Both the position numbers and the translations under genes were made by a program. A stretch of DNA of 64,000 nucleotides from NCBI GenBank assembly GCA_002502045.1, contig DAPE01000011.1:67662-131661 (forward strand), read 5' to 3'. Under the pieces are notes generated by a model. It saw only the letters and a list, made by a program, of their open reading frames with translations, was not told where the DNA came from and made no database searches. The DNA is from Candidatus Parvarchaeota archaeon UBA573 (GTDB lineage: Archaea; Nanobdellota; Nanobdellia; Parvarchaeales; Parvarchaeaceae). Of this stretch, positions 27,749 to 36,498 are shown one piece after another (position 1 is the stretch's first letter; the number at the start of each line of letters is the position of its first letter).

Positions 27749-28339
27749 ATGGATTACTACAAAAATGGGGAAGAGAAATTTGGAGTTATTTCGTCTAGAC
27801 TTTACTCGTTTGGCTCGTCAAGATCAATGCAAAAATTTTATTGCTTTATATCAAAGGACATAAAAAAAGAAAAGCCAAAAAGCATACTTGATATTGGCGC
27901 AGGTCCTGGGGATTTAGCAATAAAATTAAGTGAAATAAAAAACACGAAAGTCTTTTGTATTGACCCTTCTGTCTCTATGAAAAAGATAGCTGAAAACAAA
28001 TTTGCTAAAAGAAAGATAAAAAATATAGAATACAAACTAGGAAGCAGCCGTTATATACCAATTAAAGAAAAATTTGATGTTATTGTGACAACTATATCCT
28101 TCCATCATTGGAAAGAAAAAGAGAGCAGTATAAGGTACATTTTAAAGAGACTAAATGAAAAGGGGAAATTTATTATATATGAATTCTGCTATGACAAATT
28201 AAATGCCATACAAAAGATGTCTATAGGGAAACATAGCTTGTCAATTAAACAAGCAAAAAGCTACAAATTTAGAGGATATAAGAAAGAAATAGAGATAACT
28301 AACAAGATTATAAAAGTATCTTTTACAAAGGATTCTTAA
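27749..28339 (+). CDS. Class I SAM-dependent methyltransferase
   Basis: A 196-aa protein with the Rossmann SAM-binding motif I ILDIGAGPGD (46-55), an acidic motif II in VFCIDPS (about 68-74), and a motif IV-like VIVTTISFHHW (about 109-119). The C terminus is short and basic. It belongs to the broad UbiE/COQ5-like class; the substrate cannot be assigned. It lies between two tRNA genes on the same strand, but that alone does not show tRNA modification. Confidence 0.75.
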   Translation: MDYYKNGEEKFGVISSRLYSFGSSRSMQKFYCFISKDIKKEKPKSILDIGAGPGDLAIKLSEIKNTKVFCIDPSVSMKKIAENKFAKRKIKNIEYKLGSSRYIPIKEKFDVIVTTISFHHWKEKESSIRYILKRLNEKGKFIIYEFCYDKLNAIQKMSIGKHSLSIKQAKSYKFRGYKKEIEITNKIIKVSFTKDS

Positions 28340-28374
28340 ACATATAAATAATAAAGTGATAAATTATAGCTTAT

Positions 28375-28448
28375 GGTCTGGTAGCTTAGCCAGGTGGAGC
28401 GTTCGACTGATAATCGAAAGGCCGGGAGTCCAAATCTCCCCCAGACCA
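28375..28448 (+). tRNA. tRNA-Ile (GAT), no intron
   Basis: Cloverleaf: acceptor GGTCTGG/CCAGACC, D stem GCTT/GAGC, anticodon stem TTCGA/TCGAA with loop CTGATAA (anticodon GAT), variable AGGCC, T stem GGGAG/CTCCC, and discriminator A. The T loop is TCCAAAT: position 55 is C instead of the almost universal U (pseudouridine 55). No CCA encoded. Confidence 0.95.
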
Positions 28449-28573
28449 CTATGTTTTTAATTATATTTAGAAAAAGTGGAATACTATAACCCAGTAAAAC
28501 TTAAGATTATCATTAATATTCATATTTAGCATAAAAAAAATAAGCTTAAATCGATTAAAAAATTAATATTTAA

Positions 28574-29791
28574 ATGAATTTTATAGCAATAGAAAAAGAC
28601 AATGCAAAAAACATTGAAAAGCAGAGAATAGAGATAGTAGAAAGGAAAGGGTTAGGCCATCCAGATTACTTAGCTGATTCGATAGCTGAAAACTTTTCAA
28701 TAAACCTTTCAAAGTATTATATCGAACATTTTGGAAGGATACTGCACCATAATGTAGATAAATTAGAAGTAATCGGGGGTGAGACTAAACCAGCATTTAA
28801 TGGCGGAAAGATAACAAAACCTATAACAATACTTTTTTCAGGCAGAGCAACTGGCAGTGTAGACAATGATACTATACCATTAAAAGAGATAGCTGAAAAC
28901 TCAGCAAAGACGTGGATAAAACATAATATAAGATTTTTAGATGCTGACAAACTAAGATACCTATTCGAAACAAATAACGGCTCTGTAAACTTAGCTGATG
29001 CTTTTCAAAGAAACGGGAAACCTGGCTCAAATGACACCTCTTTTGCAGTAGGTTATTACCCATACAGTGTACTTGAAAATTTGGTTTTAAAAACAGAGAA
29101 TTACCTTAATTCTAAAGAATTTAAATCAAAATTCCAGTTTTCGGGTGAGGATATAAAGATAATGGGAGTAAGAATAAAAAACAAGATTAAGATTACGATT
29201 GCAATGGCAATGGTTGATAAATTTATTTCTTCAGAAGATGATTACTTCAAAAAGAAAAAAGAAGTGGCTGAAGATGCTTTGGAATATATTAAAAACCTAA
29301 ACGAAAAACTTGAAAATGAAAGCATGATAAACCAGAAAAGAAAAATAGAACTTGCAATAAATGGTATGGATAAAAAGAATAGAGGCATAAAAGGATGTTA
29401 TCTTACAGTTACTGGTTTAAGCGCTGAGAGTGGCGATGACGGCGCAGTTGGCAGAGGCAACAGAGTAAACGGATTAATAACGCCAAATAGAGTAATGACG
29501 TTAGAAGCCGCAGCAGGCAAAAACCCTGTAAACCATATAGGAAAGATATACAGTCTATTTTCATTTGATCTTTCAAAAAAGATATATGATAAATTTGGAA
29601 TAAAAAACCAGATAAAAATGGTAGGAAGGATAGGTAATGATTTGAGCAAGCCCCTGGCATTTTCATTAGTATTAGAAAGAAATGCTGATAAAACTCAGAA
29701 AAAAGACATAATGGCTTTTATAAATGAAGAGCTGTTAAGTATAAATGAAATCACAAATAAGATAATAGAAGGACAATTTAAAGTCTGCTGA
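28574..29791 (+). CDS. metK: Archaeal S-adenosylmethionine synthetase
   Basis: A 405-aa protein of the archaeal methionine adenosyltransferase family, which makes SAM from methionine and ATP and is only distantly related to the bacterial enzyme. Conserved blocks are [17 protein letters not shown] (about 23-39), [26 protein letters not shown], the [20 protein letters not shown] loop and [15 protein letters not shown] near 315. Length is standard. aRF1 starts 4 nt after its stop, so the two form an operon with the next gene. The upstream TTTAAATG makes the mRNA probably leaderless. Confidence 0.95.
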   Translation: MNFIAIEKDNAKNIEKQRIEIVERKGLGHPDYLADSIAENFSINLSKYYIEHFGRILHHNVDKLEVIGGETKPAFNGGKITKPITILFSGRATGSVDNDTIPLKEIAENSAKTWIKHNIRFLDADKLRYLFETNNGSVNLADAFQRNGKPGSNDTSFAVGYYPYSVLENLVLKTENYLNSKEFKSKFQFSGEDIKIMGVRIKNKIKITIAMAMVDKFISSEDDYFKKKKEVAEDALEYIKNLNEKLENESMINQKRKIELAINGMDKKNRGIKGCYLTVTGLSAESGDDGAVGRGNRVNGLITPNRVMTLEAAAGKNPVNHIGKIYSLFSFDLSKKIYDKFGIKNQIKMVGRIGNDLSKPLAFSLVLERNADKTQKKDIMAFINEELLSINEITNKIIEGQFKVC

Positions 29792-29795
29792 TTTT

Positions 29796-30878
29796 ATGGA
29801 TGAATTTGAAATACTTAACCTCATAAACTACTTAGAAGGTATAAAAGGGAGACACACAGAACTGGTAACAGTTTATGTACCTGGTGGTTTCAACCTAGAT
29901 TTAATACGCTCCCAATTAGCGGATGAAAAAAGCACTGCTACAAATATAAAAGACAGAAATAACCGAAAAAACGTAATAGATGCACTGGAAAAAATAATGA
30001 ATGAGCTTAAGCTTATACGCAGCACGCCTGAAAACGGACTAGTTGTATTTTGTGGGAATGTCTCTGAAAGAGAAGGCGAACCAGACATAAAAGTTTGGGA
30101 GATAGTTCCACCCGCTAAATCGGATATAAGACTTTATCGCTGTGATCAAAAATTCATAACCGAACCACTGAAGGAGATGTATCACAATCAAAATGCTTAT
30201 GGTCTTATTGTTCTAGATGTAAGAGAAGCTACATTTGGAACACTTGAAGGGTCTAGAATAGATATGCTTAAACACATAAAATCTTTAGTGCCTGGAAAGT
30301 TTTCAAAAGGCGGACAGTCTGCGATGCGTTTCTCTAGGGAAAGAGAAGGATTAATAAGGGACTTCTACAAGGAGATAGCAGACACTGCAAAGGACTTATT
30401 CTTTAATAAGGACCTAAAAGGGATAATAATTGGAGGACCTGGACCTGCAAAGGATAACTTCATTGAAAGCGGTTACTTAATAACTAATTTAAAAAATCTC
30501 ATAAAGGGGGTTAGGAGTATAAGTTATACTGATGAAAGTGGGCTTAGAGAATTAGTTGAAAAAAGCAAGGATATACTCGCAAATGAAAGAATAACTATAG
30601 AAAAAGGATTAGTTCAAAAACTCCTAAGTAGTATAGCAAGAAACGATAATATGTCAGCTTATGGGGAAGATGCCGTTAGAAAAGAGCTAGAAAATGACAA
30701 TGTAGACACTTTATTAATTTCAACTGGATTAGAGGACAACAAGCGAAACGAGTTTTATTATCTTGGAAAAGAAAAAAATGTGGATGTGCAGCTAATATCA
30801 AAGGATTCAAGCGATGGACTGCAGCTTTTCAATTTAGGAGGACTAGCAGTATTTTTAAAAAGACCATCCAGACAATGA
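29796..30878 (+). CDS. prf1: Peptide chain release factor aRF1
   Basis: A 360-aa class I release factor that reads all three stop codons and triggers peptidyl-tRNA hydrolysis. The GGQ motif is at 172-174 in KGGQSAMRFSRERE; the Y-x-C-x-x-x-F stop-recognition motif is YRCDQKF. The NIKS motif is replaced by NIKD (50-53, in TATNIKDRNNR). At 360 aa it is about 50 residues shorter than most aRF1: the C-terminal domain that contacts aRF3/ABCE1 lacks part of its insert and ends at FLKRPSRQ. Coupled to metK. Confidence 0.94.
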   Translation: MDEFEILNLINYLEGIKGRHTELVTVYVPGGFNLDLIRSQLADEKSTATNIKDRNNRKNVIDALEKIMNELKLIRSTPENGLVVFCGNVSEREGEPDIKVWEIVPPAKSDIRLYRCDQKFITEPLKEMYHNQNAYGLIVLDVREATFGTLEGSRIDMLKHIKSLVPGKFSKGGQSAMRFSREREGLIRDFYKEIADTAKDLFFNKDLKGIIIGGPGPAKDNFIESGYLITNLKNLIKGVRSISYTDESGLRELVEKSKDILANERITIEKGLVQKLLSSIARNDNMSAYGEDAVRKELENDNVDTLLISTGLEDNKRNEFYYLGKEKNVDVQLISKDSSDGLQLFNLGGLAVFLKRPSRQ

Positions 30879-30919
30879 TATATAAAAAGGATTAAATATG
30901 TTCAGATACAAAAAAACTT

Positions 30920-31492
30920 ATGGATCTGACAATAAATGATAGTAAAAGCATAAAAAGAGCTGTAAGTGAAACCCTTTCTAAATACCTTGAACCGGAAGAT
31001 AAAGAGAGGATATATAATTACCTTTTAATGAAAAATGAAAGAACAAGCAACCTTATACACGCTATAAACAGCCTACTTTCAAAAAGCGATTATTCAAGGA
31101 AGATAAAAGATATAATAGAAAGAATAAACGATGAACTTTCATCAAAACTTACACTAGAAACAAATGCTAAGGATATACATCTTAAAGAAGGAGAGGACTT
31201 TGTTTTATCTGTTAAAATAACCAGTAACTTTGATGTACCTTTGGTATTTGAAGTAAAACTAGAAGACAGGGATAATTTCCTTCCCGTGATATATGATAAG
31301 ATTCAGGATTCTTATTTTAATGAATTCACTGAAGAACGAATAATAGACAGCTCTGAAACAAAAGAATTAAAGTTTAAGATTGGAAGCAACGAAAAGGCCA
31401 AAAAGGGATCCACTCTTCTTTTCTTAGTAATAAAATCAAAAGAGGTAGAAGGCCTAAACTTAATTTCTAGAATAAAAGTAGAAATTGCTTAA
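30920..31492 (+). CDS. Hypothetical soluble protein (helical N-terminus, beta-sandwich-like C-terminus)
   Basis: A 190-aa protein with a charged helical N-terminal half (about 1-80, containing coiled stretches such as KDIIERINDELSS) and a C-terminal half with alternating strands (FVLSVKIT, LVFEVKLED, KELKFKIG, TLLFLVIK), resembling an Ig/CARDB-like sandwich. No signal peptide. It follows aRF1 by 41 nt on the same strand. I do not recognise a family. Its last four bases overlap the 3' end of the small minus-strand gene at 31489-31605. Confidence 0.6.
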   Translation: MDLTINDSKSIKRAVSETLSKYLEPEDKERIYNYLLMKNERTSNLIHAINSLLSKSDYSRKIKDIIERINDELSSKLTLETNAKDIHLKEGEDFVLSVKITSNFDVPLVFEVKLEDRDNFLPVIYDKIQDSYFNEFTEERIIDSSETKELKFKIGSNEKAKKGSTLLFLVIKSKEVEGLNLISRIKVEIA

Positions 31493-31605
31493 GTCTTTTG
31501 ATTTATAATTTTGTTAAGCTTGGCCTCAAATTTATTATCATCTTTTCTATCCTTTCTCATACTCTTTCTTTTCAAAGCTAGTTTTTTCCTTAAAAGATTT
31601 GCCAT
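31489..31605 (-). CDS. Small basic protein of 38 aa, cotranscribed with endA
   Basis: An ORF too short for automatic calling: ATG at 31603-31605, stop TAA at 31489-31491. It starts one base after the endA stop (TAATATG), the same junction as eS4-uL5 in this window. The product begins MANLLRKKLALKRKSMRKD, is about 40% Lys/Arg and likely helical and nucleic-acid binding. I recognise no family. The tight coupling supports a real gene; the low-complexity composition leaves doubt. Confidence 0.5.
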   Translation of the reverse strand: MANLLRKKLALKRKSMRKDRKDDNKFEAKLNKIINQKT

Positions 31606-31606
31606 A

Positions 31607-32140
31607 TTACATTCTCACCCAATTAACCTCATAGTAAGTAACGGATTCTTCATCATCCACTACCCCCATAAGAAGTTTTTTCCTTACGCTATGCGCTACC
31701 CTGTTCATTGCTGAAAAATTCAGCAGCGGTAAACTTTCATGTTCATCCGAACAGTAAAGTATCCATTCTGCATGTTCTTTGCCTGGAATAGATCCTTTAT
31801 TATACACTCTAAAATCTCCACCATATTTAAATGCTGTCTTTGGGAGATAACCATTATTTTTAAGATCGCTGAACACAAGATACCTTATCCAGAAACGTTT
31901 TTGCCTCTTTTTTGCTAGGTTTATTAATTCATTAAACTTAAGTTCTTTTCCATCAGTATCATATATTTTAAGTTCTTTTTTTTGATTCAAATAAACGGCT
32001 TCTTCTATGGAAAGTACTAGATTTCCGTCTACAAACGTTCCAAAGTTGCCTTTATTAAAAAGCGTGGAAGCCAATGCCTGGTCACTTACAATAACTTTAC
32101 TCCCAACAAAGAGTGTCTGCGGTTTTTTAACTTTTTTCAT
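31607..32140 (-). CDS. endA: tRNA-splicing endonuclease
   Basis: A 177-aa subunit that cuts bulge-helix-bulge introns in pre-tRNA and pre-rRNA. The catalytic triad is visible: Tyr113 (DFRVYNKG), His123 (GKEHAEW) and Lys154 (AHSVRKKLL). The C terminus SVTYYEVNWVRM carries the strand used for dimer formation. Size matches the homotetrameric alpha4 class rather than the fused three-unit enzyme described from ARMAN-2. It is divergent from aIF2-alpha. All five tRNAs in the window lack introns, so its substrates lie elsewhere. Confidence 0.94.
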   Translation of the reverse strand: MKKVKKPQTLFVGSKVIVSDQALASTLFNKGNFGTFVDGNLVLSIEEAVYLNQKKELKIYDTDGKELKFNELINLAKKRQKRFWIRYLVFSDLKNNGYLPKTAFKYGGDFRVYNKGSIPGKEHAEWILYCSDEHESLPLLNFSAMNRVAHSVRKKLLMGVVDDEESVTYYEVNWVRM

Positions 32141-32201
32141 ACATAGTATAAATAATGACGATATATTTATTTATATCAACAGAACCATTTAGCTTGTAAA
32201 C

Positions 32202-32927
32202 ATGGAAATAAAAGAGGGTGACATTTATATCTGCAGAGTTAAAAAATTACTCCAGCATGGTATAATTGTAACAATAGGTAATGAAGAGAAAGAGGGTTTT
32301 ATACATATTTCTGAGCTTAGCAAAAGATGGGTAAGGGATGTAAAAGACATTGCAAAAGAAGGAGATACGCTTGTTTGCAAAGTTATAACTTTAGGCCAAT
32401 CTCCTGAGCTTTCAATAAAAAGAGTAACTGACAGTGAAAAAAGAGAGGCATTAAGGGAATGGTCAATAGAGAACAGACTTAAAAGGCTGATAGAAAAATT
32501 CTATAAAAAAGATGCTAACAAACTTGAAGATCAGATAATTAAAAAATATGGAACTTTATTTAATTTCTACGAAATACTTACAAAAAATGGAAAAGAAGAA
32601 CTTGAAGATTTAAAATTAAACAAGGAAATAACAAACGAATTACTAGATTTTGTTGAGAAAACCAAAAAGAAAATAATAATAAAAAACCAGCTAGAACTTA
32701 GAACGTATGAAGAAAAAGGAATAGACAAGATAAAGGAAGTTTTGGTTGAATCCACAAAAACAAAAGGAGTTTCAATAAAATATATAAAGGCCCCAGTTTA
32801 CATGATGACAATTGATTTGGGTGACACAAAAAAGACTTTAAATGAAAATAAAAAAATCCTTGATTTTATTACCAAAAAAAGCAAGAATCTTGGTATAGAA
32901 TTTAAATACACTGAAATAAGGCAGTAA
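32202..32927 (+). CDS. eif2a: Translation initiation factor aIF2 alpha subunit
   Basis: A 241-aa protein with an N-terminal S1 OB fold (about 5-80: GDIYICRVKKLLQHGIIV, then GFIHISELSKRWV) followed by the helical domain and the C-terminal alpha/beta domain that binds the gamma subunit. Length is close to the usual 260 aa. The aIF2-alpha then nop10 order is conserved in many archaea and is kept here with a 3-nt spacer. Confidence 0.95.
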   Translation: MEIKEGDIYICRVKKLLQHGIIVTIGNEEKEGFIHISELSKRWVRDVKDIAKEGDTLVCKVITLGQSPELSIKRVTDSEKREALREWSIENRLKRLIEKFYKKDANKLEDQIIKKYGTLFNFYEILTKNGKEELEDLKLNKEITNELLDFVEKTKKKIIIKNQLELRTYEEKGIDKIKEVLVESTKTKGVSIKYIKAPVYMMTIDLGDTKKTLNENKKILDFITKKSKNLGIEFKYTEIRQ

Positions 32928-32930
32928 ATA

Positions 32931-33107
32931 ATGGAAAGAATAAGATTCTGCAGTAAATGTAATAGCTATACTCTTCAAAAAATTTGCAAAAACTGCGGAA
33001 GCGAAACAGAGATAAATGCCCCTCAAAAATACTCTAAAGATGAGACTGTTGCTTATTATAGAAGAAAAATAAAAAAAGAATATCTTGATAAACATGAAAG
33101 TAACTAA
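32931..33107 (+). CDS. nop10: H/ACA RNP protein Nop10
   Basis: A 58-aa protein not called automatically because of its size: ATG at 32931, TAA at 33105-33107. Four cysteines (C7, C10, C19, C22) form the N-terminal zinc ribbon, followed by the APQKYSKDETVAYYRR linker and helix typical of Nop10. It binds the pseudouridine synthase Cbf5 in H/ACA guide RNPs. It sits 3 nt after aIF2-alpha and overlaps the next gene's ATG by 14 nt. Confidence 0.93.
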   Translation: MERIRFCSKCNSYTLQKICKNCGSETEINAPQKYSKDETVAYYRRKIKKEYLDKHESN

Positions 33108-34254
33108 TGTAAAGTCGGTTTATTATGAGATAGTAAAACATAAGAATGAGATTAAGAGGATAGTTGACTATGTTAAAAAAGGAGATATTAGCGGATTTAC
33201 GCCTCCATCAGCATTAGTAGGTGAGTATAATTATCCTAATGTCTCCGTGGGGGTCATATTCACTGAAGATAACAAAGCTCAAATTTATGATGCACCTAAA
33301 CTTTGGGCTGCAAATAACTTTAAAGTCGCGGACATTTTCTCCCTTAGAACTAAACTTGTAAATGCAACAAAAAATTTTAATGTTAACAACATAAATCTAG
33401 AAGAGTTGGAGAGAATAAGACTTGCAGTTATATCTTCTAATGAGCTAAATATAGACCTAAAAGTATCAAATGTAAACCTACCTAAAATAGATAAAGACGA
33501 TTTTTATCAACATGGGGTAAAAACGAAATTGGAAAGATTTAAAATAAACGATAACTTCAAAATAGATCGAAAAATAGAAAATGTCTATTATGATAGAGAC
33601 TTAAAAGCGCAGGACGGGATAAAGATGCTTTACAATTCAAAAATAGATGAAAACAAAATAAGCAAGGTTTTAAGTGTTGGAGCTATGGGTGTAAAAAGAA
33701 AACTTGTTCCAACAAAATGGTCAATAACTGCAGTAGATGATTCAATAGGAAAGGAAGAAATAGACAGGGTAAAAACATTCAAAAAAGGGGAGGGCTATCT
33801 AATAAAGACGGGACAGTTATTCGGAAACCATTTCACTTTCATATTTCTTAAAGGGCCATGGTCATTTGAATTACTTGAGACTTGGAATAGAGATGCTGAG
33901 AATGTATTTATGGGCAGTGGGGATTATGAGTTTTACAATGGAAGAAAAGAATACGTTAAGAATACTGCTGGTGCTTACTATGCTGTAAGACTGGCAGTTT
34001 TAGAAAAACTTTTGGAGTTAAAAGAGCAATATTCTGTTCTAGTAGTAAGGGAGATACTGCCAGAGTACTTTGTACCTTTAGGAGTTTGGGTCGTAAGGGA
34101 AGGGGCAAGAAGGGCTTTAGAAGGAGAAACCCTATCTGCTCAGGACTTGCAAACTGCTTTATCCATCGCAAAATCAAAGATTTTATTCCCTGCAAACTTG
34201 GAGAAGAGAAGTGTTTTATTGACAAGGTTTAGGACTCAAACAACACTGCTCTAA
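33094..34254 (+). CDS. Nre-family DNA repair protein
   Basis: An archaeal protein of the NreA/NreB family (COG1602), linked to repair of DNA damage. Recognisable motifs are FTPPSALVGEYNYPNVSVG (about 35-53), KLVPTKWSITAVDD (about 205-218), GNHFTFIFLKGPWSFE and YAVRLAVLEKLL. I take the ATG at 33094 (386 aa); the TTG nine bases upstream would add only three residues. The C terminus ends RFRTQTTLL; a canonical PCNA-interacting QxxLxxFF box is not evident. No N-terminal C4 zinc motif is seen. Confidence 0.85.
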   Translation: MKVTNVKSVYYEIVKHKNEIKRIVDYVKKGDISGFTPPSALVGEYNYPNVSVGVIFTEDNKAQIYDAPKLWAANNFKVADIFSLRTKLVNATKNFNVNNINLEELERIRLAVISSNELNIDLKVSNVNLPKIDKDDFYQHGVKTKLERFKINDNFKIDRKIENVYYDRDLKAQDGIKMLYNSKIDENKISKVLSVGAMGVKRKLVPTKWSITAVDDSIGKEEIDRVKTFKKGEGYLIKTGQLFGNHFTFIFLKGPWSFELLETWNRDAENVFMGSGDYEFYNGRKEYVKNTAGAYYAVRLAVLEKLLELKEQYSVLVVREILPEYFVPLGVWVVREGARRALEGETLSAQDLQTALSIAKSKILFPANLEKRSVLLTRFRTQTTLL

Positions 34255-34329
34255 AAAGCCTAAATAGAAAATTCAATTTTATAGCGAAGTTAGATAATAA
34301 AGACCCCTACCAAAATTATTTTTGTTACT

Positions 34330-35049
34330 TTAAGCAATCAGCTTGAAATGTGAAAATACCCTATTTAAGGTTATTGAGGTTACAAATGTTATAATAAGGT
34401 ATGCCCAGTACCAATTGAGCTGATTTCCGATTAATGGCAAACTGAAAGGAAGTTTCGTAACTATAAATGGATTTGGTACAAATTCTACTTTAGATGAATT
34501 TAAAGGTATAGTCTGTACTTTTGAATTCCCAACTAAGGAAAAAGAGTTATTGTATAGCTTTCCATTCGTTAATAAAAACAGCGTACAAGACCCGCTTTTT
34601 GTCGCATTTGCCTTCATAGAGAGAGAGGTCTCATTAGAAAATATTGATACATTATCGTGCCCATTAAATGTTACGCAATTGTTTGCAGAAAACAAAGAAC
34701 CATTTATATTTCCGGAAAACGTAGCTGTTATAGGAGTACCAAGCATAACAGGAGCGTAGCTAAAGTAAGAGGACATCAAAAGGAATATTACAAGAAAAGG
34801 TACAAAGGTTATAAAAGTAGGTTTCATCGACTGCTTCATTATTCTCGAATTTTCCGACATTAATTGACTATAAGTAGGTTTGAATTCAGGGTGATCTGGC
34901 TTCATTCCCTTCATCTTCTGCTGTAATTCCTTTATTTTTACCTTACTGTTTCTTATCATTTCATGGTCTACTATGAAAAGATAAGCTATCTGACCTGAGG
35001 CCCCTACAGCTATTGAAATTAATATTACAGCAATTACGTCTATGTTCAT
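34330..35049 (-). CDS. DUF106 membrane protein (Oxa1-superfamily insertase)
   Basis: A 239-aa membrane protein with one N-terminal helix (about 7-27), a cytoplasmic coiled-coil (about 35-75, KELQQKMKGMKPDHPEF), a second helix (about 80-98) and a C-terminal helix near 210-230. This is the three-helix plan of archaeal DUF106 proteins, related to Oxa1/YidC, Get1 and EMC3 insertases. A sequon-rich extracellular loop lies between the last helices. It directly follows secY, as in many archaea, supporting a role in membrane protein insertion. Confidence 0.82.
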   Translation of the reverse strand: MNIDVIAVILISIAVGASGQIAYLFIVDHEMIRNSKVKIKELQQKMKGMKPDHPEFKPTYSQLMSENSRIMKQSMKPTFITFVPFLVIFLLMSSYFSYAPVMLGTPITATFSGNINGSLFSANNCVTFNGHDNVSIFSNETSLSMKANATKSGSCTLFLLTNGKLYNNSFSLVGNSKVQTIPLNSSKVEFVPNPFIVTKLPFSLPLIGNQLNWYWAYLIITFVTSITLNRVFSHFKLIA

Positions 35050-35088
35050 ACCTTTTAATCTATTTCTTTATAGTAAATAAACTTATCC

Positions 35089-36498
35089 TCACTCCATTGT
35101 ATTACCAACAAGCTTGTCCTTGATAGGTTTAAATTCGTCGCCATTATCCTGTTGCAGCGAGAAATAGAACTGGTAGATTATCATTACTATAAGTAGTATA
35201 CCTATACCTTCGGTCAAAGTATCAAGAAAAGCTGCAAGAGCAGCGACTAAACCAGTTAATGCTCCGCCAAGTATTGCTAAAGGTATTATATACCTTTTGA
35301 ATATATCAACTAAAACCCTCTCATCTCTCCTAAAACCCGGCATTGATAATCCTGATTCCATAAGTTGTTTTACAACAGACCTTGGATCCTGCCCTCCAAG
35401 ATACATCCAAACATATGAAAAGGCGGCAGCGCCTATAACCAATATAACTGTATAGATAATCATTGATTCAATTTCTAACGCAGTTATACCAGTTGTTACT
35501 GCACTTGTGTATAACTGTTGTATAGTTGGTGGAGAGAGATAAGCTGCTAGCCCGCCTGTTGCTACTTCTTGTGTTCCGAATGCTGTAGATTCAGTAGTAA
35601 ATGTTCCAAGTATGTTTATACCTGCATGCGATAATGTCAAACCGAAAAACTGCACACCTGCTACCATAGATACAATCAAAACAATAGGGATTATACTTGT
35701 ATAAAACAAGGATACTGGCCATCTTATTGAGTAGCCTCTTAGCCTACCAAATGAAAGCGGAAGTTCCACCTTAATTGACTGCAGCCAGATCGCCACAGCA
35801 AACAACGCCACTGTAGAGATTACAGTGATTATGGGGAAAACGGCATTTAGAGGTATGCCTGCAATAAACGCGGTTATTATTGAAGGAATGGCCCCTATAG
35901 GCGTTATAAACGGATTAAATGCGGTATTTATTAACTGCAGTGAGATACCCGCAAGTATGAAAAGACTTATACCCGAGCCTATACCCCACTTACTCACTAC
36001 TTCATCCATGAACAGAAGTATTATACCTGCAACAAAAAGCTGAACAAACATCACAAGTGGAAAGAATAAACCTGGGCCGGCGGGAGTCAATGCGCCGCTG
36101 AATACGTAAACGCCATTTTCTATTGCTATAAAGGAAAATGCTGCGATCTTTTGTATCCCCTGAAATGTAACTCTTCCTTCCTTTGTTGCTGTGTCTATGT
36201 TGATTATCTTTGTTCCCTGAAGCATCTGAATTATAATACTGGCACTTACTATTGGCCCTATTCCTAAAGAAAGCAATGAACCGAAATGGGAAGCTATAAG
36301 AACCTGTAAAATCTCAAAATTTAGGCTGTATGATTTACTTACTCCAAATAATGGAACAAATGACATTACAATGAAAAGAACGACTATTACAAATGTCCAT
36401 ATAAGTTTTGTTTTTAAATCAAGCTTCTTTTCAGGTACAGAAACTGCTGGAAGATTTGAAATAAATTTTTTGACTTTCTCATTCATATATTTCGCCAC
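35089..36498 (-). CDS. secY: Preprotein translocase subunit SecY
   Basis: A 469-aa channel subunit with ten membrane helices. The plug-side segment FGVSKSYSLNFEIL and the conserved GIGPIVSASIIIQMLQG (helix 2b), GIGSGISLFI (helix 4) and QDPRSVVKQLMESGLSMPGFRRDE (split for reference at helix 8/9 loop) are clear. It overlaps uL15 by 20 nt; Met5 at 36486 would reduce this to 8 nt. Standard last gene of the ribosomal operon; here the following genes are reduced to DUF106. Confidence 0.96.
   Translation of the reverse strand: MAKYMNEKVKKFISNLPAVSVPEKKLDLKTKLIWTFVIVVLFIVMSFVPLFGVSKSYSLNFEILQVLIASHFGSLLSLGIGPIVSASIIIQMLQGTKIINIDTATKEGRVTFQGIQKIAAFSFIAIENGVYVFSGALTPAGPGLFFPLVMFVQLFVAGIILLFMDEVVSKWGIGSGISLFILAGISLQLINTAFNPFITPIGAIPSIITAFIAGIPLNAVFPIITVISTVALFAVAIWLQSIKVELPLSFGRLRGYSIRWPVSLFYTSIIPIVLIVSMVAGVQFFGLTLSHAGINILGTFTTESTAFGTQEVATGGLAAYLSPPTIQQLYTSAVTTGITALEIESMIIYTVILVIGAAAFSYVWMYLGGQDPRSVVKQLMESGLSMPGFRRDERVLVDIFKRYIIPLAILGGALTGLVAALAAFLDTLTEGIGILLIVMIIYQFYFSLQQDNGDEFKPIKDKLVGNTME

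Noticed and set aside
28449-28573. Possible SAM riboswitch upstream of metK
   Set aside because: The 125 bp are almost pure A/T with no stable stems, and a TTTAAATG leaderless start is present.
33085-33093. TTG start for the Nre gene
   Set aside because: The ATG three codons downstream is adequate and conserved-length; TTG adds nothing.
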